In this document: piece after piece, positions 35,528 through 44,933 of the stretch
Position numbering within the stretch: position 1 is the first letter of the stretch
Layout of the letters: every line of letters starts with the position of its first letter
DNA from: Streptomyces sp. TP-A0874
GTDB lineage: Bacteria > Actinomycetota > Actinomycetes > Streptomycetales > Streptomycetaceae
DNA length: 64,000 nt
Assembly: GCF_001748085.1 (NCBI RefSeq)
Contig: NZ_BBZK01000003.1
Location: 372,001-436,000, forward strand
Direction: 5' to 3'
Notes under the pieces: generated by a model
What the model was told of the DNA's origin: nothing
Database searches by the model: none
The model's input: the letters and a program-made list of their open reading frames with translations, nothing else
Position numbers and translations under genes: made by a program

Positions 35528-35564
35528 GTGCGTGCTCGAAGGTTACTCGCTAGTTTAGAAAGTT

Positions 35565-35596
35565 CCCGTCACAGCACTGTCCCGTCACAGCACTGT
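35565..35596 (+). repeat. Perfect 16-bp tandem repeat before the acyl-CoA ligase
   Basis: CCCGTCACAGCACTGT is present twice in a row (35565-35580 and 35581-35596), ending 20 bases before the GTG start codon. It lies in the presumed leader. Confidence 0.9.
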
Positions 35597-35616
35597 CGCG
35601 GGCCACGGAGGATGAC

Positions 35617-37506
<1,890 letters not shown>

Positions 37507-37587
37507 GACCGCCGCAGCCGGCCGTCCCCGCACCGAAACGGAGGGCGGCCGGTCCGGAGCGCTCGGCCGATGCCTGACAATGGGGGT

Positions 37588-38814
37588 ATGCCCTCAGCCC
37601 TCCCCGACGGGGAACCCGTGCCCGCGGACGGAGCGCTGCCCGGCCAGGCGCTGGGCGGCGACCGGCCGCTCGGCTTCTATCTGCACGTGCCCTACTGCGC
37701 GTCGCGGTGCGGCTACTGCGACTTCAACACCTACACCGCGAGCGAGCTGCGCGGCTCCGGTGGGGTGCTCGCCTCCCGGGAGAACTACGCGGAGACGCTG
37801 CTGGAGGAGGTGCGGCTGGCGCGGAAGGTGCTGGGGGACGACCCGCGCCCCGTCGAGACGGTCTTCTTCGGCGGCGGGACGCCCACCCTGCTGCCCGCCG
37901 ACGACCTGGTGCGGGTGCTCGACGGCGTTCGGGCGGAGTTCGGCCTGGCCGACGGCGCTGAGATCACCACCGAGGCGAACCCGGAGTCGGTCGACCCCGG
38001 GTATCTGGCCCGGCTGCGGGAAGGCGGCATCAACCGGATCTCCTTCGGCATGCAGAGCGCCCGCCGCCACGTGCTGCGGGTGCTGGAGCGCAGCCACACC
38101 CCCGGGCGGCCGGAGGCCTGTGTGAGCGAGGCGCGCGCCGCCGGCTTCGAACAGGTCAACCTCGATCTCATCTACGGGACGCCGGGGGAGAGCGACGAGG
38201 ACTGGCACGCCTCGCTGGACGCGGCGATCGGCGCGGGCCCGGACCACGTGTCGGCCTACGCGCTCATCGTGGAGGAGGGCACCGGCCTGGCGCGGCGCAT
38301 CCGGCGCGGCGAGATACCGATGACCGACGACGATGTGCACGCCGACCGCTACCTGATCGCCGAGGAGCGGCTGACGGCCGCCGGTTTCCACTGGTACGAG
38401 GTGTCCAACTGGGCGAGCAGCGAGGCCGGCCGCTGCCGCCACAACGAGCTGTACTGGCGCGGCGCCGACTGGTGGGGCGCTGGGCCGGGCGCACACAGCC
38501 ACGTCGGCGGGGTGCGGTGGTGGAACGTGAAGCATCCGGCGGCCTACGCGCAGGCGCTCGCCGAGGGGCGCTCACCCGGGGCCGGACGCGAGGTGCTCGG
38601 CGTGGAGGACCGCCGGGTGGAACGGATCCTGCTCGAACTGCGGCTGGCCGAGGGCTGCCCGCTCGGCTTGCTGGAGCCCGCGGGCGCGCGGGCCGCCGCC
38701 CGGGCGTTGGCCGACGGCCTCCTCCAGGCCGAGCCGTACCGGGCGGGCCGGGCGGTGCTCACCCTCCGAGGCCGACTGCTGGCCGACGCGGTGGTGCGCG
38801 ACCTCGTGGACTGA
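37588..38814 (+). CDS. hemW: Radical SAM heme chaperone HemW
   Basis: A 408-residue radical SAM protein. The FeS-binding cysteines are Cys37, Cys41 and Cys44 in PYCASRCGYCDF. This has the HemW layout rather than the CxxxCxxCxC of true coproporphyrinogen dehydrogenase HemN. Family segments FFGGGTPTLLP and ISFGMQSARRHVLRVLERSH follow, and the HemN_C domain closes the protein. HemW inserts heme into target proteins. ATG 37588 lies six bases after GACAAT (37576-37581), suggesting a leaderless transcript. The codon at 37570 is the alternative. Confidence 0.92.
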   Translation: MPSALPDGEPVPADGALPGQALGGDRPLGFYLHVPYCASRCGYCDFNTYTASELRGSGGVLASRENYAETLLEEVRLARKVLGDDPRPVETVFFGGGTPTLLPADDLVRVLDGVRAEFGLADGAEITTEANPESVDPGYLARLREGGINRISFGMQSARRHVLRVLERSHTPGRPEACVSEARAAGFEQVNLDLIYGTPGESDEDWHASLDAAIGAGPDHVSAYALIVEEGTGLARRIRRGEIPMTDDDVHADRYLIAEERLTAAGFHWYEVSNWASSEAGRCRHNELYWRGADWWGAGPGAHSHVGGVRWWNVKHPAAYAQALAEGRSPGAGREVLGVEDRRVERILLELRLAEGCPLGLLEPAGARAAARALADGLLQAEPYRAGRAVLTLRGRLLADAVVRDLVD

Positions 38815-38852
38815 GCCGGGCGAGCCGGGCAGGCCGGAGCGGGGACCCGCCC

Positions 38853-39677
38853 TCAGGCGGTCACATGGTCGATGAGCTGCTCGACCCGGCCCAGCAGCTC
38901 CGGTTCGAGGTCCCGGTAGGAGTGCACGGAGGCGAGGATCCGCTGCCAGGCGGCCCCGGTGTTCTCCGGCCAGCCGAGCGCCCGGCAGACCCCCGCCTTC
39001 CAGTCCTGGCCGCGGGGCACCGACGGCCAGCCGGGGATGCCGACCGACGCGGGTTTCACCGCCTGCCAGACGTCCACGTAGGGGTGGCCGACGACCAGTA
39101 CGTGCTCATCGCTGACGGCGGCGGCGATCCTGGACTCCTTGGAGCCGGGCACCAGGTGGTCGAGCAGGATGCCCAGCGGGGCGTCCCGGTCCGGGCCGAA
39201 CTCCGCCACGATCCGCGGGAGCTCGTCCGCCCCGTCCAGAGCCTCCACCACCACGCCCTCGATGCGCAGGTCGTCACCCCACACCCGCTCCACCAGCTCC
39301 GCGTCGTGGCGGCCCTCGACGTAGATCCGGCCCGCCCGGGCCACCCGTGCCCGGGTGCCGGGCACCGCGATCGACCCCGAGGCGGTGCGCGCCGGGGGCG
39401 CCGCCCCGGGCGCGGTCGGGCGTGGCGGCACCAGGGTCACCACTCTGCCTTCCAGCAGGAAACCGCCGGGCTCCAGCGGGAAGACCCGGTGCCGTCCGAA
39501 GCGGTCCTCCAGGGTGACCGTCGGGCCCTGGGCGGTCTTCTCACAGCGGACCACCGCCCCGCAGAAACCGGTGCCGGCCTCCTCTACGACCAGCTCGGCG
39601 TCGGCGGGCACCTCGGGGACGGGCCGGCGCTTCTTCCACGGCGGTGTGAGGTCGGGTCCGTACTCTCTGCTGCGCAT
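38853..39677 (-). CDS. DUF3097 family protein
   Basis: A 274-residue actinobacterial protein of unknown function. The N-terminus (MRSREYGPDLTPPWKKRRPV) and the whole length match the DUF3097 family. The C-terminal half contains GRIYVEGRHDAELVERVWG and GILLDHLVPGSKESRIAAAV, which recall the Glu- and Asp-bearing motifs of Toprim nucleases and primases. This is my reading, not an established assignment. The minus-strand ATG at 39677 follows TATCCT by seven bases, so the mRNA is probably leaderless. It converges with hemW and lies 42 bases from the metallo-hydrolase gene. Confidence 0.85.
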   Translation of the reverse strand: MRSREYGPDLTPPWKKRRPVPEVPADAELVVEEAGTGFCGAVVRCEKTAQGPTVTLEDRFGRHRVFPLEPGGFLLEGRVVTLVPPRPTAPGAAPPARTASGSIAVPGTRARVARAGRIYVEGRHDAELVERVWGDDLRIEGVVVEALDGADELPRIVAEFGPDRDAPLGILLDHLVPGSKESRIAAAVSDEHVLVVGHPYVDVWQAVKPASVGIPGWPSVPRGQDWKAGVCRALGWPENTGAAWQRILASVHSYRDLEPELLGRVEQLIDHVTA

Positions 39678-39719
39678 CCCGAAGAGGATAACGAGCCGGC
39701 GTCCGTTCGCCGGCGGTGG

Positions 39720-40448
39720 TCAGGACGCGCCGAACCGGCGGGCGAGCCGGGCCCGTTGGGAGCGGACGAAACCGGCGTCGACCACCGCTCCGTGCCCCGG
39801 CACGTACAGCGCCTCCTCGCCCGCCAGGGCGAGCAGCCGGTCGAGCGCGGCCGGCCAGCGGCTCGGCACGGCGTCCGGCCCGGCCTGCGGCTCGCCGGAC
39901 TCCTCGACCAGGTCGCCGCAGAAGACGACCGGGGGCGTGCCGGGCACCAATACCACCAGGTCATGAGCGGTGTGACCGGGGCCGATGTTGGCGAGCACGG
40001 CCTCCCGGCCGCCGCCCAGGTCGAGGGTGACCGCGCCGGAGACCGGGTGCCGTGGCGGGCGCAGCAGCCGCGCCGCCTCCTCGGCCGCCTCGGGGGCGAG
40101 GCCGTGCCGCACCGCGTCGGCCACCAGCTCCCGGCGGCCGTCCACGGTGAAGCCGACCGCGCCGTAGCTCTCCGCCTCCGGGAACGCGGCGGCACCCAGC
40201 ACGTGGTCGAAGTGCGGATGGGTGAGTGCGAGGTGGGTGACCGAACTCGGGGCGGGGAGTCCGTCGAGCAGTTCCTGGGCCCCGGCGCGCAGCGAGCGGC
40301 CCTCGGCGAGGGTGGCCCCGGCGTCCACCAGGAGGGCGGCCGAGGGGCCGTGGACCAGCCCCGCGGTGGCGTCCCAGCGCGGCAGCCGACGACGTGCCAC
40401 TCCCGGAGCCAACCGCTCCCAGCCGCTCTCTTCCGCACGGAGGTCCAT
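39720..40448 (-). CDS. MBL-fold metallo-hydrolase
   Basis: A 242-residue metallo-beta-lactamase superfamily hydrolase. The metal motif HPHFDHVLG is intact, followed by GHTAHDLVV, VFCGDLVEE and YVPGHGAVVD, giving the full set of His/Asp ligands. The fold fits a small-molecule thioester or ester hydrolase. The substrate is unknown. The minus-strand ATG at 40448 is six bases after TAGTCT, again a leaderless layout. It is divergent from hrcA, across the CIRCE region. Confidence 0.85.
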   Translation of the reverse strand: MDLRAEESGWERLAPGVARRRLPRWDATAGLVHGPSAALLVDAGATLAEGRSLRAGAQELLDGLPAPSSVTHLALTHPHFDHVLGAAAFPEAESYGAVGFTVDGRRELVADAVRHGLAPEAAEEAARLLRPPRHPVSGAVTLDLGGGREAVLANIGPGHTAHDLVVLVPGTPPVVFCGDLVEESGEPQAGPDAVPSRWPAALDRLLALAGEEALYVPGHGAVVDAGFVRSQRARLARRFGAS

Positions 40449-40664
40449 GGGGCGAGACTAGGGGCTGTCCCGCCGGCGTCGCGGGACGGTCCCGGGGTGG
40501 CCAGGTGATCCGGCCGGGAGTAGGAAGGACGCCGGGGTCGGTTGGGGCACGGGGTCGTCCGAGATCCCGGCGGCCGGTCACCGCAGGCCGCGTCGGCGGC
40601 GCGGCACTGACCGACCACCCTTTCCCATGACACGGTTCTCAGCCGTACACTTGGCCGGGAACAT

Positions 40665-40691
40665 CTGGCACTCGGTCATGATGAGTGCCAG
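40665..40691 (+). promoter_or_regulatory. CIRCE operator upstream of hrcA
   Basis: CTGGCACTC-N9-GAGTGCCAG is a perfect inverted repeat with the CIRCE spacing, 31 bases before the hrcA start. HrcA binds CIRCE to repress heat-shock genes, so hrcA-dnaJ should be autoregulated. The outer bases differ from the common TTAGCACTC. Confidence 0.92.
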
Positions 40692-40721
40692 GGGGATACG
40701 AGGACAGCCGGAGGTGGTGCG

Positions 40722-41738
40722 GTGCTGAGCGAACGTAGGCTCCAAGTGCTGCGCGCCATCGTCCAGGACTACGTGGGCACCGAGGAACCGGTCGGCTCCA
40801 AGGCGCTCACCGAACGGCACAGCCTCGGCGTCTCACCGGCCACGGTCCGCAACGACATGGCCGTCCTGGAGGAGGAGGGGTTCATCGCCCAGCCCCACAC
40901 CAGCGCCGGGCGGATCCCGACCGACAAGGGCTACCGGCTCTTCGTCGACAAGCTGGCCGACATCAAGCCGCTGTCGGCCCCGGAGCGCCGGGCCATCCAG
41001 AACTTCCTGGAGGGCGCGGTCGACCTGGACGACGTGGTGGGGCGGACGGTGCGGCTGCTGGCGCAGCTGACGCGGCAGGTGGCGGTGGTGCAGTACCCGT
41101 CGCTCACCCGCTCGACGGTGCGCCACGCGGAGCTGCTCTCGCTCTCCCCGGCCCGCCTGATGCTGGTGCTGATCACCGACACCGGACGGGTCGAACAGCG
41201 GGTCGTCGACTGCCCCTCGCCGGTCGGCGAGGCCATGCTGGCCGACCTGCGGGCCCGGCTGAACAGCCGGATCGTCGGACGCCGGTTCGCCGACGTGCCC
41301 CGGCTGGTGCAGGACCTCCCCGAGGCCTTCGAGGCCGAGGACCGGAGCACCGTCTCGACGGTCCTGGCCACGCTGCTGGAGACCCTGGTGGAGGAGACCG
41401 AGGAACGGCTGATAATCGGTGGCACCTCGAATCTCACCCGTTTCGGCCAGGACTTCCCGCTGTTGATCCGGCCGGTGCTGGAGGCGCTGGAGGAGCAGGT
41501 GGTGCTGCTGAGACTGCTCGGTGAGGCCAAGGACTCCGGCATGACCGTCCGGATCGGGCACGAGAACGCCCACGAGGGACTGGCGTCCACCTCGGTCGTC
41601 GCGGTCGGCTACGGTTCGGGCGACGAGGCGGTCGCAAAACTCGGCGTGGTCGGACCGACCCGCATGGACTACCCCGGAACGATGGGAGCGGTACGCGCAG
41701 TGGCACGTTACGTCGGACAGATCCTCGCGGAGTCGTAG
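40722..41738 (+). CDS. hrcA: Heat-inducible transcription repressor HrcA
   Basis: Repressor of class I heat-shock genes, 338 residues. The N-terminal winged helix includes [20 protein letters not shown] and [21 protein letters not shown] central GAF-like dimer region and the C-terminal [11 protein letters not shown] segment follow. The GTG at 40722 has GGAGG seven bases upstream. dnaJ begins at the base after its stop codon, so the two are cotranscribed under the CIRCE element. Confidence 0.96.
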   Translation: MLSERRLQVLRAIVQDYVGTEEPVGSKALTERHSLGVSPATVRNDMAVLEEEGFIAQPHTSAGRIPTDKGYRLFVDKLADIKPLSAPERRAIQNFLEGAVDLDDVVGRTVRLLAQLTRQVAVVQYPSLTRSTVRHAELLSLSPARLMLVLITDTGRVEQRVVDCPSPVGEAMLADLRARLNSRIVGRRFADVPRLVQDLPEAFEAEDRSTVSTVLATLLETLVEETEERLIIGGTSNLTRFGQDFPLLIRPVLEALEEQVVLLRLLGEAKDSGMTVRIGHENAHEGLASTSVVAVGYGSGDEAVAKLGVVGPTRMDYPGTMGAVRAVARYVGQILAES

Positions 41739-42881
41739 GTGGCCACGGACTACTACGCCGTACTCGGCGTGCGCCGAGACGCTGGACAGGACGAGATCAA
41801 GAAGGCATTCCGCCGACTCGCCCGTGAGCTGCACCCGGACGTCAACCCGGACCCGAAGACCCAGGAGCGGTTCAAGGAGATCAACGCCGCCTACGAGGTG
41901 CTGTCGGACCCGCAGAAGAAGCAGGTCTACGACCTCGGCGGGGACCCGCTCTCCGGCTCGGGAGGCGGTGGCGGTGCCGGGGCCGGAGGCTTCGGGGCGG
42001 GCTTCGGCAACTTCTCGGACATCATGGACGCCTTCTTCGGCAACGCCTCGCAGCGTGGGCCGAGGTCGCGCACCCGGCGCGGGCAGGACGCGATGATCCG
42101 GCTCGACATCGAACTGGACGAGGCCGCCTTCGGCACCACGAAGGACATCCAGGTCGACACCGCTATCGTCTGCACGACCTGCAGCGGTGAGGGCGCGGCG
42201 CCGGGGACGTCGGCGCAGACCTGTGACATGTGCCGCGGTCGGGGCGAGGTCTCCCAGGTGACCCGCTCCTTCCTGGGGCAGGTCATGACCTCCCGGCCGT
42301 GCCCGCAGTGCCAGGGCTTCGGCACGGTGGTCCCGACCCCCTGCCCGGAGTGCGCCGGGGACGGCCGGGTCCGCTCCCGCCGGACGCTGACGGTCAAGAT
42401 CCCGGCCGGGGTGGACAACGGAACCCGGATCCAGCTCGCCGGAGAGGGCGAGGTCGGCCCCGGCGGTGGACCGGCCGGCGACCTCTACGTCGAGATCAAC
42501 GAACTGCCGCACTCGGTCTTCCAGCGGCGCGGGGACGATCTGCACTGCACGGTGACCATCCCGATGACGGCCGCCGCGCTCGGCACCCAGTGTCCGCTGG
42601 AGACGCTCGACGGCCTCCAGCAGGTCGACATCCGGCCGGGCACCCAGTCCGGCCAGTCGATCCCGCTGCACCAGCGGGGGGTGACCCATCTCCGCGGTGG
42701 CGGCCGGGGCGACCTGATCGTGCACGTCGAGGTGCAGACCCCGAGCAAGCTCGATCCGCAACAGGAGGAGCTGCTCCGCCAGTTGGCCAAGATGCGGGGC
42801 GAGGAGCGGCCGGCCGGCCACTTCCAGCCCGGCCAGCAGGGGCTCTTCTCCCGGCTGAAGGACGCCTTCAACGGGCGGTGA
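41739..42881 (+). CDS. dnaJ: Chaperone protein DnaJ (DnaJ2-type)
   Basis: Hsp70 cochaperone of 380 residues. The J domain has HPD at 32-34. A Gly-rich linker (GSGGGGGAGAGGFGAGFG) follows, then four zinc-binding repeats: CTTCSGEG, CDMCRGRG, CPQCQGFG and CPECAGDG. The C-terminal substrate domain is complete. The GTG start abuts the hrcA stop. Streptomycetes carry another DnaJ with dnaK-grpE. The one linked to hrcA is usually called DnaJ2. Confidence 0.96.
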   Translation: MATDYYAVLGVRRDAGQDEIKKAFRRLARELHPDVNPDPKTQERFKEINAAYEVLSDPQKKQVYDLGGDPLSGSGGGGGAGAGGFGAGFGNFSDIMDAFFGNASQRGPRSRTRRGQDAMIRLDIELDEAAFGTTKDIQVDTAIVCTTCSGEGAAPGTSAQTCDMCRGRGEVSQVTRSFLGQVMTSRPCPQCQGFGTVVPTPCPECAGDGRVRSRRTLTVKIPAGVDNGTRIQLAGEGEVGPGGGPAGDLYVEINELPHSVFQRRGDDLHCTVTIPMTAAALGTQCPLETLDGLQQVDIRPGTQSGQSIPLHQRGVTHLRGGGRGDLIVHVEVQTPSKLDPQQEELLRQLAKMRGEERPAGHFQPGQQGLFSRLKDAFNGR

Positions 42882-42894
42882 GCGGTGCGCGGTG

Positions 42895-42920
42895 CTCCAG
42901 GGCCGGCCCCGGCCCTGGAG
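42895..42920 (+). terminator. Terminator after dnaJ
   Basis: A perfect 10-bp stem (CTCCAGGGCC 42895-42904, GGCCCTGGAG 42911-42920) with a 6-base loop starts 14 bases after the dnaJ stop codon. Confidence 0.8.
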
Positions 42921-42976
42921 GGCGGCCGACCGACCGACGGTTCTGCCGGGTGGCCGGCGCGTGACACCATGTGGTC

Positions 42977-44080
42977 ATGGCTTTTGAATCCCGGGGGGTC
43001 TTCGCACTGGCCGACCTCTGCCCGCACCCGGTGGTGCAGGCGCCCATGGCGGGCGGTGCGTCCTGCCCGGAACTGGCGGCCGCCGTCTCGCGCGCCGGTG
43101 GACTCGGCTTCCTGGCGGCCGGCTACAAGACGCCGGAGGCGATGTACCGGGAGATCCAGCGGCTGCGGGGGCTGACCGACCGCCCCTTCGGGGTCAACGT
43201 CTTCATGCCGCAGGGCCAAGGGGTCGACCCGGCCGCCCTGGAGGCCTACCGGGAGCAACTCGCGGGGGAGGCCGCCTGGTACGACACCCCCCTCGGCGAC
43301 ACCGACGCCTCCAGCGACGACGCCTACGACGGCAAGCTCGCGATACTCGCCAACGACCCGGTGCCGGTCGTCTCCTTCACCTTCGGCTGCCCCACCCGGA
43401 CGGTCTGCGAGGCCTTCGCCAAGGTGGGGACGCGCACCATCGTCACCGTCACCTCGCCGGCCGAGGCGCTGGCCGCCGAGCGTGCGGGCGCTGACGCGGT
43501 GTGCGTGCAGGGCATCGAAGCGGGCGGTCACCAGGGCACGCACCGGGACGATCCGCATGCGGACGGAACCTCCGCCGGCCTCGGACTGCTGAGCCTGCTG
43601 ACCGAGGTGCGGGAGACCGTCCGGCTCCCGATCATCGCCGCGGGCGGGCTGATGCGCGGCTCGCAGATCGCCGCGGTGCTGGCCGCGGGCGCCTCCGCCG
43701 CGCAACTCGGCACCGCCTTCCTGGTGTGCCCGGAGTCGGGCGCCGACCCGCTGCACAAGCAGGCCATGACCGATCCGATGTTCCCCCGCACCGAACTGAC
43801 CAGGGCGTTCTCCGGCCGCCCCGCCCGGGGGCTGGTCAACCGCTTCCTCAGGGAGCACGGTCCGTACGCCCCGGCCGCCTACCCGCAGGTGCACCACCTC
43901 ACCGCCGGTCTGCGCAAGGCCGCCGCCCGGAGCGGCGATCCGCAGGGCATGGCCCTCTGGGCCGGGCAGGGGCACCGGCTGGCGCGGGAACTCCCCGCCC
44001 ACCACCTGGTCGAGCTGCTGGTCAGCGAGGTAGAGGCGGCCCGACAGGCCGTCCGTTCCGGCAGCGGAGCGCTGAGTTGA
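42977..44080 (+). CDS. Nitronate monooxygenase family flavoprotein
   Basis: FMN-dependent enzyme of 367 residues that oxidises alkyl nitronates such as propionate-3-nitronate. The family features QAPMAGGASCPELAAAVSRA, PFGVNVFMPQG, VCVQGIEAGGHQG and IIAAGGLMRGSQIAAVLAAG are present in order. ATG 42977 lies six bases after CACCAT. An in-frame GTG at 42971 would add two residues. The rsmE start overlaps its stop codon (TTGA), so the two genes are translationally coupled. Detoxification of nitro compounds is the likely role. Confidence 0.9.
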   Translation: MAFESRGVFALADLCPHPVVQAPMAGGASCPELAAAVSRAGGLGFLAAGYKTPEAMYREIQRLRGLTDRPFGVNVFMPQGQGVDPAALEAYREQLAGEAAWYDTPLGDTDASSDDAYDGKLAILANDPVPVVSFTFGCPTRTVCEAFAKVGTRTIVTVTSPAEALAAERAGADAVCVQGIEAGGHQGTHRDDPHADGTSAGLGLLSLLTEVRETVRLPIIAAGGLMRGSQIAAVLAAGASAAQLGTAFLVCPESGADPLHKQAMTDPMFPRTELTRAFSGRPARGLVNRFLREHGPYAPAAYPQVHHLTAGLRKAAARSGDPQGMALWAGQGHRLARELPAHHLVELLVSEVEAARQAVRSGSGALS

Positions 44081-44814
44081 CCGCCCCCGTCTTCCTGGTG
44101 CCGACCGGGCCGCGGGCCCCCGGCCCCGTCACGCTGGACGGCCCGGAGGGGCGACACGCCGTGTCGGTGCGGAGGCTGCGGATCGGCGAGCCGGTCGTTC
44201 TGACCGACGGTTCGGGCAGCGGCGGTTATGGCACCGTCGTGGCGGTGGAGGGCAAGGACCGGCTGCGGGTCGAGGTCTCCGAGGTCCGCACCGAGCCGGA
44301 GCCGCGTCCGACCATCACCGTGGTGCAGGCGCTGCCCAAGGGCGACCGGGGCGAGCTGGCGGTGGAGACCATGACCGAGACCGGCGTGGACGCCGTCGTC
44401 CCCTGGGCGGCGGCCCGGTGCGTCACCCGCTGGCAGGGGGAGCGCGGCCTGAAGTCGCTGACGAAGTGGCGGAACACCGCCCGGGAGGCGGGCAAGCAGT
44501 CCCGCCGGCTCCGCTTCCCGGAGGTCACCGAGGCGGCGACCACCGCCCAGGTGGTCCGCCTGCTGGCCGAGGCGTCCTTCGCGGCCGTGCTGCACGAGGC
44601 CGGGAGCAGCCCTCTGGCCACCGCGGAGCTACCCGACGACGGCCGGATCGTGCTGGTGGTCGGCCCCGAAGGCGGCGTGACCCCGGAGGAGTTGGCGGCC
44701 TTCGCCGAAGCCGGGGCGCACCCCTACCGGCTGGGGCCCACCGTGCTGCGAACCTCCACCGCGGGCACCGCCGCGGCGGCGCTGCTGCTGGGCCGCACCG
44801 GCCGCTGGTCCTGA
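44077..44814 (+). CDS. rsmE: 16S rRNA (uracil(1498)-N3)-methyltransferase
   Basis: Methylates U1498 of 16S rRNA using S-adenosylmethionine. The 245-residue product has the SPOUT-class knot motifs VLVVGPEGGVTPEELAAF and LGPTVLRTSTAGTAA, and TVVQALPKGDRGELAVE earlier. The start is a TTG at 44077 that overlaps the preceding stop codon as TTGA and gives MTAPVFLVPTG. The frame is open far upstream, but that part is an alternative reading of the nitronate monooxygenase gene. Confidence 0.94.
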   Translation: MTAPVFLVPTGPRAPGPVTLDGPEGRHAVSVRRLRIGEPVVLTDGSGSGGYGTVVAVEGKDRLRVEVSEVRTEPEPRPTITVVQALPKGDRGELAVETMTETGVDAVVPWAAARCVTRWQGERGLKSLTKWRNTAREAGKQSRRLRFPEVTEAATTAQVVRLLAEASFAAVLHEAGSSPLATAELPDDGRIVLVVGPEGGVTPEELAAFAEAGAHPYRLGPTVLRTSTAGTAAAALLLGRTGRWS

Positions 44815-44933
44815 CCACCTGATCGGTTTCCGAGCACTCAGTTGGGCTCCCGGGCGCCCCGTCCCCGAAGGCTGCCTGAGCAGTACCTAAAAGGCACTGG
44901 TGGGAGCGGTGGCGGATGAATAGGGTGGCGCGC

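Noticed and set aside
43501-44076. N-terminal extension of RsmE
   Set aside because: It is an out-of-frame reading of the nitronate monooxygenase gene. The TTGA overlap gives the family start.
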